This document shows positions 11,481 to 24,700 of a stretch of 64,000 nucleotides of DNA, piece by piece (the stretch's first letter is position 1; each line of letters opens with the position of its first letter). The notes beneath the pieces were generated by a model. The model made no database searches. It was not told where the DNA came from and saw only the letters and a program-made list of their open reading frames with translations. Origin of the DNA: Liolophura sinensis (taxonomy: Eukaryota > Mollusca > Polyplacophora > Chitonida > Chitonidae); NCBI RefSeq assembly GCF_032854445.1, contig NC_088295.1:61735249-61799248 (forward strand). The letters run 5' to 3'. Position numbers and translations under genes: made by a program.

Positions 11481-14404
11481 AATCACTTGTATTGTGGACA
11501 TGACAGCCAGTATAGAGAACACTATTCTCATTTTCTTTTCAAAAAATCCTCAGTCCGTTTATTATGTTCTGGGCACAAGAAGAATGAGAAAATTGATCTG
11601 CGACTAAGTAATCGTCGTCGTAGTTACGCTGTGGTATGCAGCTCTCGGTTGTATAGATTTGTTGGTTTTGACTAACGACCTGATGTATTATCCCGCCAGA
11701 AACGCGGCCTGAATTTCAAACTTTGAAAAAGAAAACAGGATATTGGTAGACGAACTCACATCTATACGAGGCCACGCAGTCGCATTGTGTTGCTTTACTC
11801 TGCACGAATTTCAAGCATGTTTAAGTTCGTTAAAACTCGTCTAATTAATAACACGGTCGATTGGGGGCGACACATACAGTCATTTGTTTCCCGTGTTGAC
11901 GAATTATATGTCAGTATTCAAGCTCAGTTTCAAGATAGTTAAATCTATTGGGAACGCTTCTCGCGTATCTGTAACCTAAAACAAAATCTGAGAACTATTT
12001 CAAACTTTTTCTGTCTGCATCATACTACGAATTTATAAGCTAGCAGGTCACGTGTTCATTAGTTTTAAACTTAGATACGAAAAATTCATTTGTATGTGCA
12101 CGATAACCATTATAAGTAAGGGTTTATATGACGGCCCATCAGGGAATCTGGTTCTGCACGGTATCCAGGAGATTTTATAGATCCCTATATGCTGAATAGC
12201 TGACTCATGCGCGTGCGCAATTCTCCACCTACCGGGACAACGTTAACTTAACTATAATTATCATTTTGCGTGAGATCAGCAGGTATTGTGTCATTGTTGT
12301 ATCCCAGTAACGTTGAGTTCGGCAATGGTCTTTGAACAGGATACATACTCTCGCCGTGTCAGCGATAATATTTTATGAAATAATAAAACCGTAACAAATA
12401 CTAATCGGAAATACTGCCCATTGACACGACATCAGCAATGATTTGTTTTTAAGTTTCACATCAATTTGAAAGAGGTCACAAAATTTTTATTAGGATGTTA
12501 TACTATACTTATGTCATGTTTAGTGATCAACTGGAGATCAAATTTCGAAAAAAAAAATAACAACAAAACTTTCTGTTCTTAAATGACATTAAAACTTAAT
12601 TTTAATTATGATACATAGAGGAGATATTTCGTAAACTTTCTCATTAATCATCAATTGTTTTTTAAGTGACGAGTGCATCGCAGGGCCATTATCAGTTAGC
12701 AGAATACCACGTCTACAAAGCTTTCACTTTTTTCATGCAGCATTTACTGCTCACCACATATTAACTCACCTCTTCAGGTACATAAAGTCTCAGATGTGTT
12801 TCTTGGGTAAACCGTCCGCCCGAAAAGGCTATCCGCGTGCTGTCATCGGGCTGTTTGGATAATCCGGAAGTTACTGGAGTAAAGATGCAATCAACCTTGC
12901 TTTTCAAAACACACGTTCTTCGCTTTTACAACATCCGGGGGTTTTCCATCTCCTTAATTTGGACTTAACAAGGACAGGGTTGATTTCATGGTAGCCCTGT
13001 CCCTATAGAATACGTCAGTGAGGATAAAGGCCTATAGGCAAGCTTGGTCAGCGGCCCGAACGTCAAAACTTTCCACGTGAACGTCAAAGCCTATGTAGAC
13101 GTAGCCATGTATATATATATACAGTCAGGCTGGTTTCATCGTGTTCTTTTAATCAGATTGGTTTACCGAAAGGCGTCGCGACTTTCGAAACGACTGAGGT
13201 TCACTGGTGACACATGCACGGGTGTTCAGGGGCGACAGCAGAGGTACAGGGCTTGTAAGATGCTCGCTGTGATTTGCGTTAACTTCTACCGTACGTGTTT
13301 ACTGGAGATGTCCGCCCTAATGCCGGCGGTGTCACGTCAGCACACGGAATCTAGAACATCATGGAGTTGTGGGTCTCTTGGTACATACCCATGGTCCCCG
13401 TGTCCCCGTCTGCCCCAGCTTACCTCTCTATCTACCCCCACAGCCATCCTCCTTCCGCACTGTCCGATGAGAACACTGCCGTTTACGTGCGAGCTCCGAG
13501 TCACAATGAAAAAAGGGTGAATATATTCCCGGAGTAGTGTTCAGATCGCCTTACGAGATTATGGCATGGTTAAAATTCAACAGCTGTAGGGGGCAATAGG
13601 CCTTCATCGAGGCGACACCTCCCCATCTTAATTTCTTCCCAACACAATAAGATCCCGACTTCTCATGAATAATATTAATGCTTGATTATCGGCAATTTCT
13701 TCCCCCTATTTCTTCAAGACGGCAATAATATCCTGGTTTTCCCAGATTGACCAGTATTGTCAGGTGAACCACTCTGACCTGTTCAATACCCTGACCTATT
13801 TCACATTCCCGTATTGATATGCAGTGATCAACTTTTCAGCTAAACCTTGTTATCACGTAAGCACGGCTGGTCAGTCCAGCACACCATTCATTGGTAAGAC
13901 ACGGAGCCTGTACTGTAATAAAAGTAGCCTGATGAATAAAGATGAGACGGGGGTCAAAGTACCAAATTTTGCCGATAAGTACAATCAGTCTGCCGACTAT
14001 ATGATTACCAATGAATAAATAGTAAGTATATTACTAGACATGTCAAGGTATATAAATAAATATATGCATGAATTTTACGTTGGCCGTTGTATTTACTTGA
14101 CATACAGAATGTTTCAAATTCAGCACCCTGAGTCTATTACAGAAAATAAATTTTGCTCGGTAAATACTCTTAATAATACCCGTGTCTCTCAGAAAGTTCG
14201 TGTTTATATAACAAATTGAAAATAGTTGTGTTGCTTTTGGAGTGGTAAATTGAATTACTCCCATTTAATGGGATAAGAATGAAAAGAAATATGTCATTGT
14301 ATGTCTAATTTGTATATTACTTAACTTGACACTTGCATTCAGTTAAGTGTAGAGATATTCAAAGACACATCTTGTGATGGAATAGAGATCATACACTGAC
14401 GACA
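11481..14404. other. intergenic, no gene seen
   Basis: Mostly AT-rich. A GC-richer patch at 13030-13540 is open in more than one frame (13044-13520, and a 58-codon frame at 13361-13537 starting MELWVSWYIPMVPV), but none shows a known domain and the overlap of frames argues against coding. Confidence 0.45.
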
Positions 14405-14518
14405 CTGACTGTTCCCCCAGGCTCTACCGGTTTCCTCCCACCATAATGCTGTCCACCGTCGTATAAGTGAAATAGTCTGCATTGCTGAAACACTAATCAA
14501 ATAAATATATAAATATAT
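14405..14518 (+). mobile_element. SINE family 1, 3' part
   Basis: A 5'-truncated copy: GGCTCTACCGGTTTCCTCCC is followed by CACCGTCGTATAAGTGAAAT and ends AACACTAATCAAATAAATAT, the usual tail of this family. The 42 bases at 14429-14470 are the in-window reference used for comparison with the 75-bp satellite. Confidence 0.85.
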
Positions 14519-15969
14519 ATTACTGACCCTTTACTTTTTTCATATGTTTTTCCTTTTCACATCTGTTTAACGTTGTTTCACTCAAGTGCATTGATATGCA
14601 AGTATATTTAAAGTTACATTTTAAGTCTTGCAATTTGCTATGTCCTACAGGGCTGCTAATAACGTTGTCAATAGATGCCTCTGTATCTTGATTAAGATGC
14701 ATGTAGTGACGGCGGCTATTCTTTAATTGACCGTTTAATTTTGTATTTTTTGTTATTTTCACGTCTGGCTAAGAGATAGCATCTGATGGATCGAGGAACC
14801 TCGGCGGATTGATCACTGCCCCGGAATACAGCCGAACGCTCTGCTTCGAAGTGACGCAGATTAATTACGTCTTCATGAAGGGGGTCTTTGACAGGAGGGA
14901 AAAGAAGTTGGAAACACCTGAGAAAACTACTAAATATTTGGTAAATTGTTGCGGAAACAATTTCTGGGTTTGAAAAGAGGTCCTTAATCCAATTGCATTG
15001 TTCAATGTAAAAAAAATCGCTTGCCCGGTGACAGATAGTTGGTCTGTCTGAAGAGTCGTTGACGATGTGTGAAAAACCGAACAAGTGACGAGTATTTGTC
15101 CGTTTGCCTTTCAAGGTGCCGTGTTATCGCTCTGTGGGAGGACAAAACCCCTAGTGCTGGCTTTTCATCGGGAATGGCTTCCCCCGCGACAACAGCCAAG
15201 CATTCAATAGAACTATACTACGGTTACTTTTTATACGGGCTTACCGACTTCCTAACTTCATTTGAGTGGATTTAATTGAAACAGTCGTTCTTTCCAAGGG
15301 ACAATCTGGGCTCGCATAAAGCGGCGTTTGCTCTTTTTCCGGCCAGCGTATTCTCTGGGAAATTGATTCTGCTTCTACGGGTGCAAGATCCCACCCAGCG
15401 TCATACAAACTAGACACGAGTGCATGGCAGAGAAAAGACTCGATACAGCGGCACTGAAGAGGTGTTCATTGGTCGATTATCCGCTTGATTTGGACAGGTA
15501 GATTCACCCTTTGATTCTCAGAGCGTCCTTTTGTGACACTGAACTCACGGTAATCCTACAACAACACTTCACCTGACAGAGACGACCAGAGCATTCGCCC
15601 AGAGCTATGTAACCTACCGGCCAGGTGTGGCTTCACGGAAAACACTTACTTTTAGCCCGTCAACCTGTACGTGTGTACCCAGCCGCGCGATCTATATTTA
15701 CTCAACAAATAGTGAGTGCATCAGATGGTAGTCACATCTTTTGTAATACCTACAGCTCATTTTCACAACCTAGATCCATGGCACGTAAACACAAACATGA
15801 TAACGTAACAGACTTATACCACAGGAAAGGTATAACGAGTGCTAACATCGGTCGTCGTTTTCACACTGACAGTTGAACTTGTTACGTATTTGTTTTACAG
15901 GTATACACATCATGTTAACCCCTCCAGCAAACCATCTAACACATCTGGTACCTGCTTGTTTGGCGGGTA
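14519..15969. other. intergenic, no gene seen
   Basis: Frames at 14716-15114 (minus), 15069-15275 and 15625-15876 are mutually overlapping or adjacent and show no domain. The block 15060-15640 is balanced in composition and non-repetitive; nothing more specific can be said. Confidence 0.45.
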
Positions 15970-16201
15970 TACAGGGTGTCCCAGAATTCGTGCACCATCC
16001 TGATTTTATTTTTTTTCTGTGTTTCAGATGTAATACTGATTTTAATTTTTTTTCTCTTTCAGAGTTAATTATGTCTAATAAACGAACAGAACAAGAAAGG
16101 CTTGAATTGGTTTTATGTTTGAAAGAGGTGGGGCAACACACCACTCAGCTTAAGCATTCAACCTCAACCTGGATGGTGCACGACTTCTGGGACACCCTGT
16201 A
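15970..16201 (+). mobile_element. 232-bp MITE with 31-bp inverted repeats
   Basis: The terminal inverted repeats at 15970-16000 and 16171-16201 are 31 bp with one mismatch and start TACAGGGTGTCCCAGAA. The element is flanked by TA on both sides (15968-15969 and 16202-16203), the target duplication typical of Tc1/mariner-type insertions. The interior keeps a T-rich stretch ending TTTCAG, like a splice acceptor, then ATG at about 16070 and a frame reading MSNKRTEQERLELVLCLKEV before the 3' repeat. That looks like a transposase amino-terminal helix region left in an internally deleted, non-autonomous copy. Transposase assignment is inference; no catalytic region remains. Confidence 0.8.
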
Positions 16202-16274
16202 TACTTGGTGATTTATCTGATAACTAGCCCTAAACAAAGGTGTCCTTAAAAGAAATATCTCTTTATTCATATCA

Positions 16275-16486
16275 CCCAGGAGCCTCTCACCAATGCAGTC
16301 GCTGTAAGTTCAAGTGCAGCTCATGCTGGCTTCCTCTAAGTGGGAAGATCTGTCAGCAACCTGCGGATGGTCGTGGGTTTCCTTTGGACTAAACCCGGTT
16401 TCCTCCCACCAGAATGCTGGTCGCCGTCACATAAGTGAAGTATTCTTGAGTACGGCGTAAAACACCAATCAAATAAATAAATAAAG
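16275..16486 (+). mobile_element. SINE family 1, near-complete copy with target duplication
   Basis: The element is bounded by a perfect 14-bp direct repeat CTTTATTCATATCA at 16261-16274 and 16487-16500. The head (CCCAGGAGCCTCTCACCAAT) is followed by GTAAGTTCAAGTGCAGC, a Pol III B-box-like segment. Then come the middle section with GATGGTCGTGGGTTTCC, the core GGTTTCCTCCCACCAGAATG, and the 3' end TTCTTGAGTACGGCGTAAAA with an (AAAT)n tail. Length 212 bp. From memory this matches an abundant molluscan SINE, which is the main clue to the organism. Confidence 0.9.
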
Positions 16487-16500
16487 CTTTATTCATATCA

Positions 16501-19500
16501 GTTCAGAGCACTTTAATATACATATGGCGACGGGTAGGTCTATGGGAACAGTCAGCCCGTGTTTTCCATAGTATATATGGTGGCTGGAACGGCACATATA
16601 TCAGTTCATACGCCTGCGAGCAGCCACTACGACCACAAATCTATACAAAGAATATTTATACATGTTACATGTGTATATATGTAAGATTTAGCACTTTACT
16701 ACAAAGATGAAAACATGCAACAGTCTTTTCCTCCATATTATTGTGTACTATAAAGGTACCTATGGACTTATGGATGTAAATACAATATTACATGGGACTG
16801 ATTGTCAGGAGAAAAGGCCATTCACTTTACAGCTGTGATGTCAGTTAACTATTGTCAGGTTTTGCCACTTTTAAGTATTCAACTGTACCAAGTATGTTAC
16901 AGAGTATAACAATGTGCTGAAATGTATGTATTTTAATCAAAATGGTAGGCCTATATATCATAGTTTCCTACATGTAGTATTTGTTTTGTGCGGTCTTATT
17001 TGTTCAAACTTTAACAAATCTTGACAGATAAAACAACCAAAACCTTTTTCTTTAAAACCGCACCTTACATTTCTGTCGCCTATCAGCTTCCTTCAAAGTG
17101 TTTGATCTGTGGCATTACGTGGCAGTAGAGAGTATACTGTATTCTCCCAAGAATATGCCGCCAATACTTGATCTACCCGAATCAAGAATACATACGCTGT
17201 CTTTCAGATATTTCACTCATTTGTCGCTTTCCAACATGATTTAGCACTAAACAGACTAGAAAAGTGACAGGGGGTTAGATTAATGGATTAATTGCTTATA
17301 TGATTGACCGATTGACTTTCAAGCGCACATGTGTTTTCTTTAAAGAAAACATTAATTAATTCTGAGATATTGCTGATATACAGACGCGTCATGGCATACT
17401 GTATCGCCTGTCACTGCGCACATGTGTATGATCACGGTTCTTCTGCAGAGTTCTGTGTAATGCTATCGTCCTATCAGAGCTGGAAGATAACCATGTGTGA
17501 CCATATGACATAACATAGTGTGTAATGCGGCACCATTGTGGTGAGCAATGCATCTATATAGATGATCAATACAATACAGGCCTAGGCAATGCCTACACAT
17601 TTACGACGAATGTCACGAGCGGTATGGGAAGACCTCGACCTGGGTTGCATGGGCTAGGAACACCGCGATTGGCTGAGTCTTCATCATAGAATAAGCCGTT
17701 AGTAGCGGTATACCTTGGCAGAAAAAGCATCCCCAGATTATATCAACCAAGGTTTATGCCCGCTTCCTTTGACATATAAGCACAGAAACCGGCGGTTTGA
17801 TGGCTGGCCAAATTTGCCGACGTAATTTAGATAGAGGAAGGTAGTTTTGTCACAATCAAGCGAGAAGAGATGTCCCTAAACCCTTTCAAACCCCCAGGCT
17901 GTAACCACACAACGGCGGTTGATGCCCGGAGCTATTGAACTATAAATCGGAGAACAGATACCAAAATAGCACAATGAAATTGTACGGTATACAGAAAAAA
18001 AATAAACCTCATTGATTTGTAATAAGTGTTGCAGCGTGTCCTCGATCACGAACGTATACCACCTATATACCCTACATACGGGCCATGTACACAGGCCGAA
18101 TAGGCTAGGTATTAAGGCCATCTTATTAAGGAACTAACTTAATTAAAATAACGAAAACGAAGACATCAGTCTTCGAAAAAGTAAGAAACCTCATTAAAAA
18201 TATTTTTTCAGTCAAAACACTTTGAGTTTTACCAACTTTCTTTTGTGAAAGGACACCAAACGGTTTTCCCTATCCTGGGCCTGAGGTTTTGTGTGCTTAG
18301 TACTGTAAAGCCATTTCATGAATGAAATGAAATTTGTTTCACTGCGGTGTTCTTGAATAACTCTCTGAACTAAAACGTATTGTCACCAATGCAAGACGCG
18401 ACCTGTATTGAAAGTAGTTGTGTAGTAACACAAACTAAAAGTAGTAGATCTCAATTTTTTAAAATTCAGAAATCTGTACCTTTCAAAAATAAAGGTGCCA
18501 GTAAATGTTCCAAATTCAATCAAAGGATTACTACTACTAAATGTTTCACTGCCAAATAATTCACTGCCAAATGTTTCACTCATAATGTTTGGCTGGATAA
18601 TTACAACAATACGCGAAGTCTTTTTGAAGAATATTACTATAGAGGCTGATATGAATCAGTGGTTCCAAACAATCCTTTAAATACATGGGGGCGACGCTCG
18701 TATATCAAACCAGCCGACGGCTTGATATACTGGGTTCGTGACGGTTTCTTTCAAGAATTTCTCGACGACCGTGCTCGGAGACACGTCTTCGTATTCTTCT
18801 GTTATTATCTTTGCTACAATTATTCCAAAACGCGTCATAAATTCCACGGCAAACACTGAACGTCACATGTTTTTTTTGTGTGTGTGTGTGCCAAATGTTT
18901 GTTTTCGGGGTAATAACTTGTGGCAAAAATTACAAAAAAGTCGGAAATGTGTTTGGTTGTGTTTTCAGCCCGAGTTGATCAGCTGCTGAAAGGCATGGAT
19001 TTGGTGGCTATTGGATTAGCGTGTGCCGGCTTAGCGAGTCCTGACCATCCATCCATTACCAGGCTTTGGCTGGAGATGGCTATTGATGTGGACGCGTGAC
19101 GCTCTGCCATGATCGCTCCTTCCAGAGAAAAGTCTTCTAGCAGCATTTCTCTTTTCGGGTATTAAAGATACCTTTTTGTTCGTCAACACTCTTGTTCTGT
19201 GTGCGTTTTGTTATGTGGTATTACACCGGAAAATCGACGGAAATGGCGGGAAACTGTTGCACATGATGAGTAGCAACGCCGAAAACTGACTTGAGGGTTT
19301 ACCGGCAATATACAATGTATGTAGCTTATACCACCATCGCATACAGCGTATATACTGCCTACGTGCAGCGCCGAGATCAAACAAGCCGTGGGTATACACA
19401 CACCCCAAAATAAGCTGTATAGTTTACATCATTCTATACTATTTTGAAAACAGCGATGTTAAAATCGTTCGCGGATAAACTGTGATCCTCATTCCTACTC

Positions 19501-21599
19501 ACGTCGATTTACCCGTCAAATAGAGTTTTGGATTTCGCATAAATCTGTTGTAACAACATGACATTTAAGAAAATAACCCTATTCGGGTTGTCAAGTTATA
19601 GGATGCTTTCCTGCCGGCGGGACACCTTATATCTTGCCCACTGACACCTAAGTAGATACTGTATACCATGTCATAATAAAGCTCTAGACGGTTGGACGCT
19701 ACCTCGAGAAAAAAGCAAACACTGTGTTTAAGTTCTTTCAAAACAGACAATCTGATCTGAAAAAAATGAACAAACAGATACCCGGATCCGATCACAGTAG
19801 GCCACCACTAATTTTTCTGATTGCAAAAACTTACCTGGGTACCGATATAATTCAGTCATGAGACAAAACTGCTGACTGAATCGTGCAAACTGATGATCGG
19901 ATTAAGCATCTGCGTCACAGTTCCTTTCTTGAAATTTTATTATGTTAAGCGATAACGACATATTGTTAAAGAGCTATTTGGGTTAAGAAAACAAGCATAT
20001 TTATAAGACGATATACTGCACCAGGAGAGTTTTGAGATCGAACTCTTTTGTCGGTAAAGATTAAAAGGCTCTATTGTATTACCTGAGTTGTTATAGCCAT
20101 AAATGACACATCTTTCCTTTATGAAATCCTTAAGCTCACAAAATTCAGACCCTCATTCATATTATAGTGACAGTAATCAAATAGTAGAGAACAACCTAGA
20201 TAGTTCCCTAATTAACTATATAGTCGGCTTTAGAGGCCCGTCAAGTGTTACAAAAGTTACAATATGAGAGTGAATGAGCAAACTATTAGTTTGAAATAAC
20301 TGAAGGAAAACTTCTCTCAAGCAATGTTGACTCTCAAGAAAATGGGATGTTTTCAGGTGTCTGTTCAGCATATATTTTTCATATCCCTTTTTCCAATTTT
20401 TTTCTTCAAGCGAATAGTTCTCTAAACACAAATACAAGAGCACTGGCATCTTTGTGAGAAACACAGAAACTATTCATGCTGATGACCCCCGAGTAATTGT
20501 ATAGTCTTCCACAGTCTGAGATCGTCGTGTTCACCTCGCTCTAGTTGTATACTGTGCTAATAGAGAGCGCTGTATTTAAGTCGTTTGTACAACCGGCCCA
20601 GTGACGTAAAAGATTACCGGACTTCTACTTCCTCATTTCCTGCATGGGGATCTCAGATCTATAAGAAAGGCATGGCTTTGATTGTTTTTCTGTCTTTGAA
20701 GTTCTACAGTTTCAAAACCGTCAAAAAATCATAATTTCTCATGCAACAAATTGCCGCACGAGATTTTTTTTCTTTTAAGTTTTATCAAGTGTAATCGAAA
20801 AGTGGATGACCGATGAGATAAATAAAAACACTTTCAAGTATTCAAAAATACTTTTTTATAACCTTTAATGACAAAATATTGAGCGATATAACAGTATTCG
20901 GTAGAAGATGTGGATCTAGCTGTGTGTCCTAGATCCGAGTTCCTAATGCGGCTGTGTATCTGGGAAAGCGGTGTTTGCCATTACTCCATCACGTAGATTA
21001 AAGCTTGGAACGTGCACTGAGTACTTTATATTGTTATCCTATACTCCCACGTGTCGCGGTTCACCACTATACACGCTACGTCGTTCTGCGTTGTGCGGAG
21101 TCTTGTAGGTGTTCACAGCTCCTGGACCGTAACCAGAGATAACATGTTCAAGGGATGGAGGAACGTTCAGGTGAAAATTCCCACCCTTGCGTCTGCATCT
21201 TCAGGTGAAGTTCAAACGTAATGTTCAACCACACCCTTATAAAGACATGTATCAAAGACTATAACTGCATGTATATACAGCCAAAATACCCCGAGCTAAT
21301 TCGTATTTTTTGAAACCCATGGAATTCGCATAACAAGGCCAACTGCTTAGCTTGCTGATCGAGAAATGTGCTAAAAATTAAGAGGATTTATGTTATATGG
21401 ACATAGACTGACTCAATCAGGATATTACCGTACATTAATGACTTATTTACAAAAAAAAAGAATTGTGCTCCGGCATAAGACGGTAAGACTCCTTATCCAA
21501 ACCTTAAAGCACTTTTTCTTACGGGTAATTAACACAAACTCCATTGAAATAGGAAGCTTAACACCATCTGAATGTTTTTGATAACCTGGGCATCTGAGA
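16501..21599. other. 5.1 kb intergenic, no gene seen
   Basis: No supportable gene. Small structures only: a three-fold imperfect repeat of TTCACTGCCAAAT at about 18545-18580; a 9-bp-stem hairpin at 18700-18730 (GTATATCAA...TTGATATAC) around a GCCGACGGC loop; and a short GT run at 18879-18890. Open frames here are AT-rich and unlike known proteins. Confidence 0.5.
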
Positions 21600-21728
21600 C
21601 AAGGAAGGGATAAAACAGTGGAGATAAGGGGAAGGGGACAGAAGGGTGCTGGTAGGGGCAGAGACATGAGGAGGATGGTGAGGAAAGGGGCGCAAATGGA
21701 CGCGGAGGTAGGGGATGGGTGTAGGGGT
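21600..21728 (+). repeat. G-rich, purine-rich tract with quadruplex-forming runs
   Basis: The plus strand is strongly purine-biased. At 21628-21658 four runs of three or more G occur with loops of 2, 6 and 8 bases. Another three runs lie at 21711-21727 (GGGGATGGGTGTAGGGG), with a fourth at 21687-21690. It is not a simple tandem repeat. Confidence 0.6.
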
Positions 21729-24700
21729 ATCACTGTACAAAGCCAACCACATTACAACCGCATTAAATGGAATAAGAAAACAGCGACATAAGACGGTCTG
21801 GCCACGAAAGGCGAAAGTGCCCATTGTTAGGCAGGTACCATGGTAACTGATACAGCGAATGAACTGGGGACATAATAGGGTCAGCTCTCCCAGGCTAGGC
21901 GGCATTTAGACCAAGTCTGCTCCCCCTCACGTAAAACAAGCTTCAATCTTAGAGGCAGTCTAGCACGAGAATTTATAATATGATAACGGTCAATTTGGAG
22001 GTATTAATGGTGTAATGAGCACGGCAAAGACCGCGGACAATGCGATGGGATCTATTAACATCTTTTGCTTTGAAAAAACATCAGGCGAAAATACAATCGG
22101 AGATTCGGTAAACGAAGTCCACGTTGGGTTGAGTCGGCCCCAAGGCGCGGCGGCAGCTGTCTGACTGGGTTTCCCCACCGTCGACTTGTAACTGAGAACT
22201 CGCTGAGTAAACTGTGAAACTCGGGTAAAGACGGCGGTTCGATTGCACTGAAAAAGCAGATATTGGTGTGATGGCCCAACGTTAATGTCACAGTCAACTG
22301 CTGCGTCCAACTGTCCTTTCGCTGTTTCCGACGCCGGACGAAATACGAACTACAATGCGTGGAAATGCAATATTGGCAAGAAAACATACAGCGGCTCCTG
22401 CAAATGTCCGTTTAAGGAACTCTACGAAGGGAGAGAAGACTTTGGAGAACTAATTCTATTAGCCTGTCGCTTAACGACTAAAATCGACGTTATGCTAATC
22501 CTGAGTTAAATTGAGCGTTCTATCTCTGGACAAGCACAATGGGGAAACGGGCGGTCCAGTATTGGTGCGTTGAATGGACGGCCGAACACCTGTGCGGCTC
22601 TCCAACCGCCTCGTCCAGTACACATGAGACGCCAACTACACAGATCCATGCGCGTTTGCTAAGGATTATGAGTGGGACTTCAGGACATGAGTGCTCTACT
22701 ACCAACGACGACACAGACAAAGGCCCATTTTGCTACGAAGTACGACTGACATGAAAGTCTATTACCCTAAGCCTTGTAAAAGGTCGGATATCTGCGTTCA
22801 AAACTATTTACTTAACACCCTCTCGATAGGGCTGGGATAGACTTCATAACTGAAGATCCCAGAGTGCATGGTGTCTTCCCATATAGCTTTCAGGTAATGT
22901 CACGTCGATCAGGTGCTTTTATGCGACAGGCCCACAGCCAGGCACCCTGCCTTAGGCTGATTGTTGATGTGCCATTTTGAAAGTGATATACTTTCCGTGT
23001 TAAACACTTTTGCCTATCGTGGTGTAACCCATAAGGTAAACTGCCATTCATATAATATCTTGAATGATAGGATGTAATAAAAATAACTTTTGAGAGGGAC
23101 AATCCTAATGTAGGTGCTCTATCATTACTAGGCAAGCGACGTATTGGTAAATAGTAATAACTACAACAACGTGGATCAAACGTAAACTCTACATAGAATA
23201 CAAACTCCACAAACAAAGTCAAAATAGTAAGCCAAATGTAGGCGTAGAACGTTTTACTTTGATTTAAAGGCTCGTTGTTATCGTTAAAGCTCAGGCTGGT
23301 ACCTCTTCGTGTTGACTGGCTGACCACAGACGCTGTTCATCCCAAATGCCCAGACTTCCTGAAACTGGTTCTGAGAAACGCTCCAACGGCGACAAAACGC
23401 ACTGCTATCAACTCGCTTATTTCACAGTTCCCTTTTGATGCCAAATAAAAGAAAGGCAATAGAAAAGCCCTGTTCAGGCGTCAGACTCCCCGCCATCTGG
23501 AAACTAGATTTAGACTCTTTTGGGACAAGAATTATTGAGTCCTCCACTACTGAGAGAAGCCGATGTATGAATCAAGGGCCGAAATGGCAGGGCTGGATCG
23601 TCCATCAAGCCGGAAAGCGCGGGTGCTTGGCGGAGATGTCTCACTGGACCTGTTCCACTGCGATTGCTGGGAGGCTTGTATGCGCAAGAGTTGGGGCAAG
23701 CTGCGTCCTTCTTGTGTACATGACACACACAACCATTTCATATTACCCCGGGTCAATATTGGCTCACATCCGCTCTGGGGCAAATTTTAATTTAACATTT
23801 TGTTGTGGCGGGATCGACGGGGGTTTCTTCTGGGCATTAGGTTAATTGTATACAATTCAGATCTATGATCATCTATTTATTTGTTCGTCCGACAATGTTT
23901 TATCTTCACCATCACTAGCGAGTTGATTTGGGAAACCCTCCTTTGCCATTAGTGATGACCGAGTACCATGTTTCAATGAACTTTCCGATTTGTTCCCCAG
24001 TACTGATCTATTCATCAATAACCAGCAACTCCCGAAGCTAAGCACAACTACACAGAGGCAGAGTGTTACTCAAATGTCGCTGCTCTCGGCCGCTCCGCCA
24101 CCTCTGGATTGACGAATGATCCAGGCTAGCCGAGATCTTCATCCATCACCACTTAGTGTCAATTCAGAATTATTCAACCTTAGGGTGGTGCGAAATTTAG
24201 AAAGCATCGTTGGGCTTAAATCTTCCTGAAGCTAAATGGAATATCTTTAGCTGTTAACGCTGAGGGGTATATAATTCAACTGTTCTATAACATAAAAAAG
24301 AACAAAAAACTTTTGTATTCTCTGAAACCACTTCAAGGAAATTTGGACAGTGTATACTTTTTCTCACAACAAGCTGTTGTCAGTTACTGGTGAATTCTTG
24401 TTTCGTTTTATGTAAGAATTATGTGAGCCTCTAGAAAATAACGCTGATACGTTAAATCACATTCTCTAATTCTAGCACCAAGGCCGTATAAGCCCAAAAA
24501 GTTCTAGTACTTCTCGATTCATTTAACAAAAACTGCTTGGTTAACGAAGTAATAATAATGGGACAGTAATAAACAAATGTGACAACAGGTTAAACCAAAA
24601 TAAGCGACGACGGATTTTGATAATTTGTTAACGGTGAAGCATCATAGTCAGAGCACTAAGTTACGTTTTAACTGGTCTGAAAGGGAGAGCATTGAGCATG

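Noticed and set aside
13044-13520. 158-residue frame, the longest outside repeats and POU3 on the plus strand except the satellite
   Set aside because: No domain, low-complexity segments, begins at GTG/TTG-type start, and an alternative frame over the same bases looks at least as coding-like.
15873-16211. 112-residue frame as a gene
   Set aside because: It spans the MITE from outside its left end to its right end; only the short internal MSNKRTEQ segment looks like a former coding piece.
22055-23845. Group of 70-145 residue frames on both strands
   Set aside because: The region is just less AT-rich, which lowers stop frequency. Frames overlap on opposite strands and none has a recognisable motif or splice-consistent partner.
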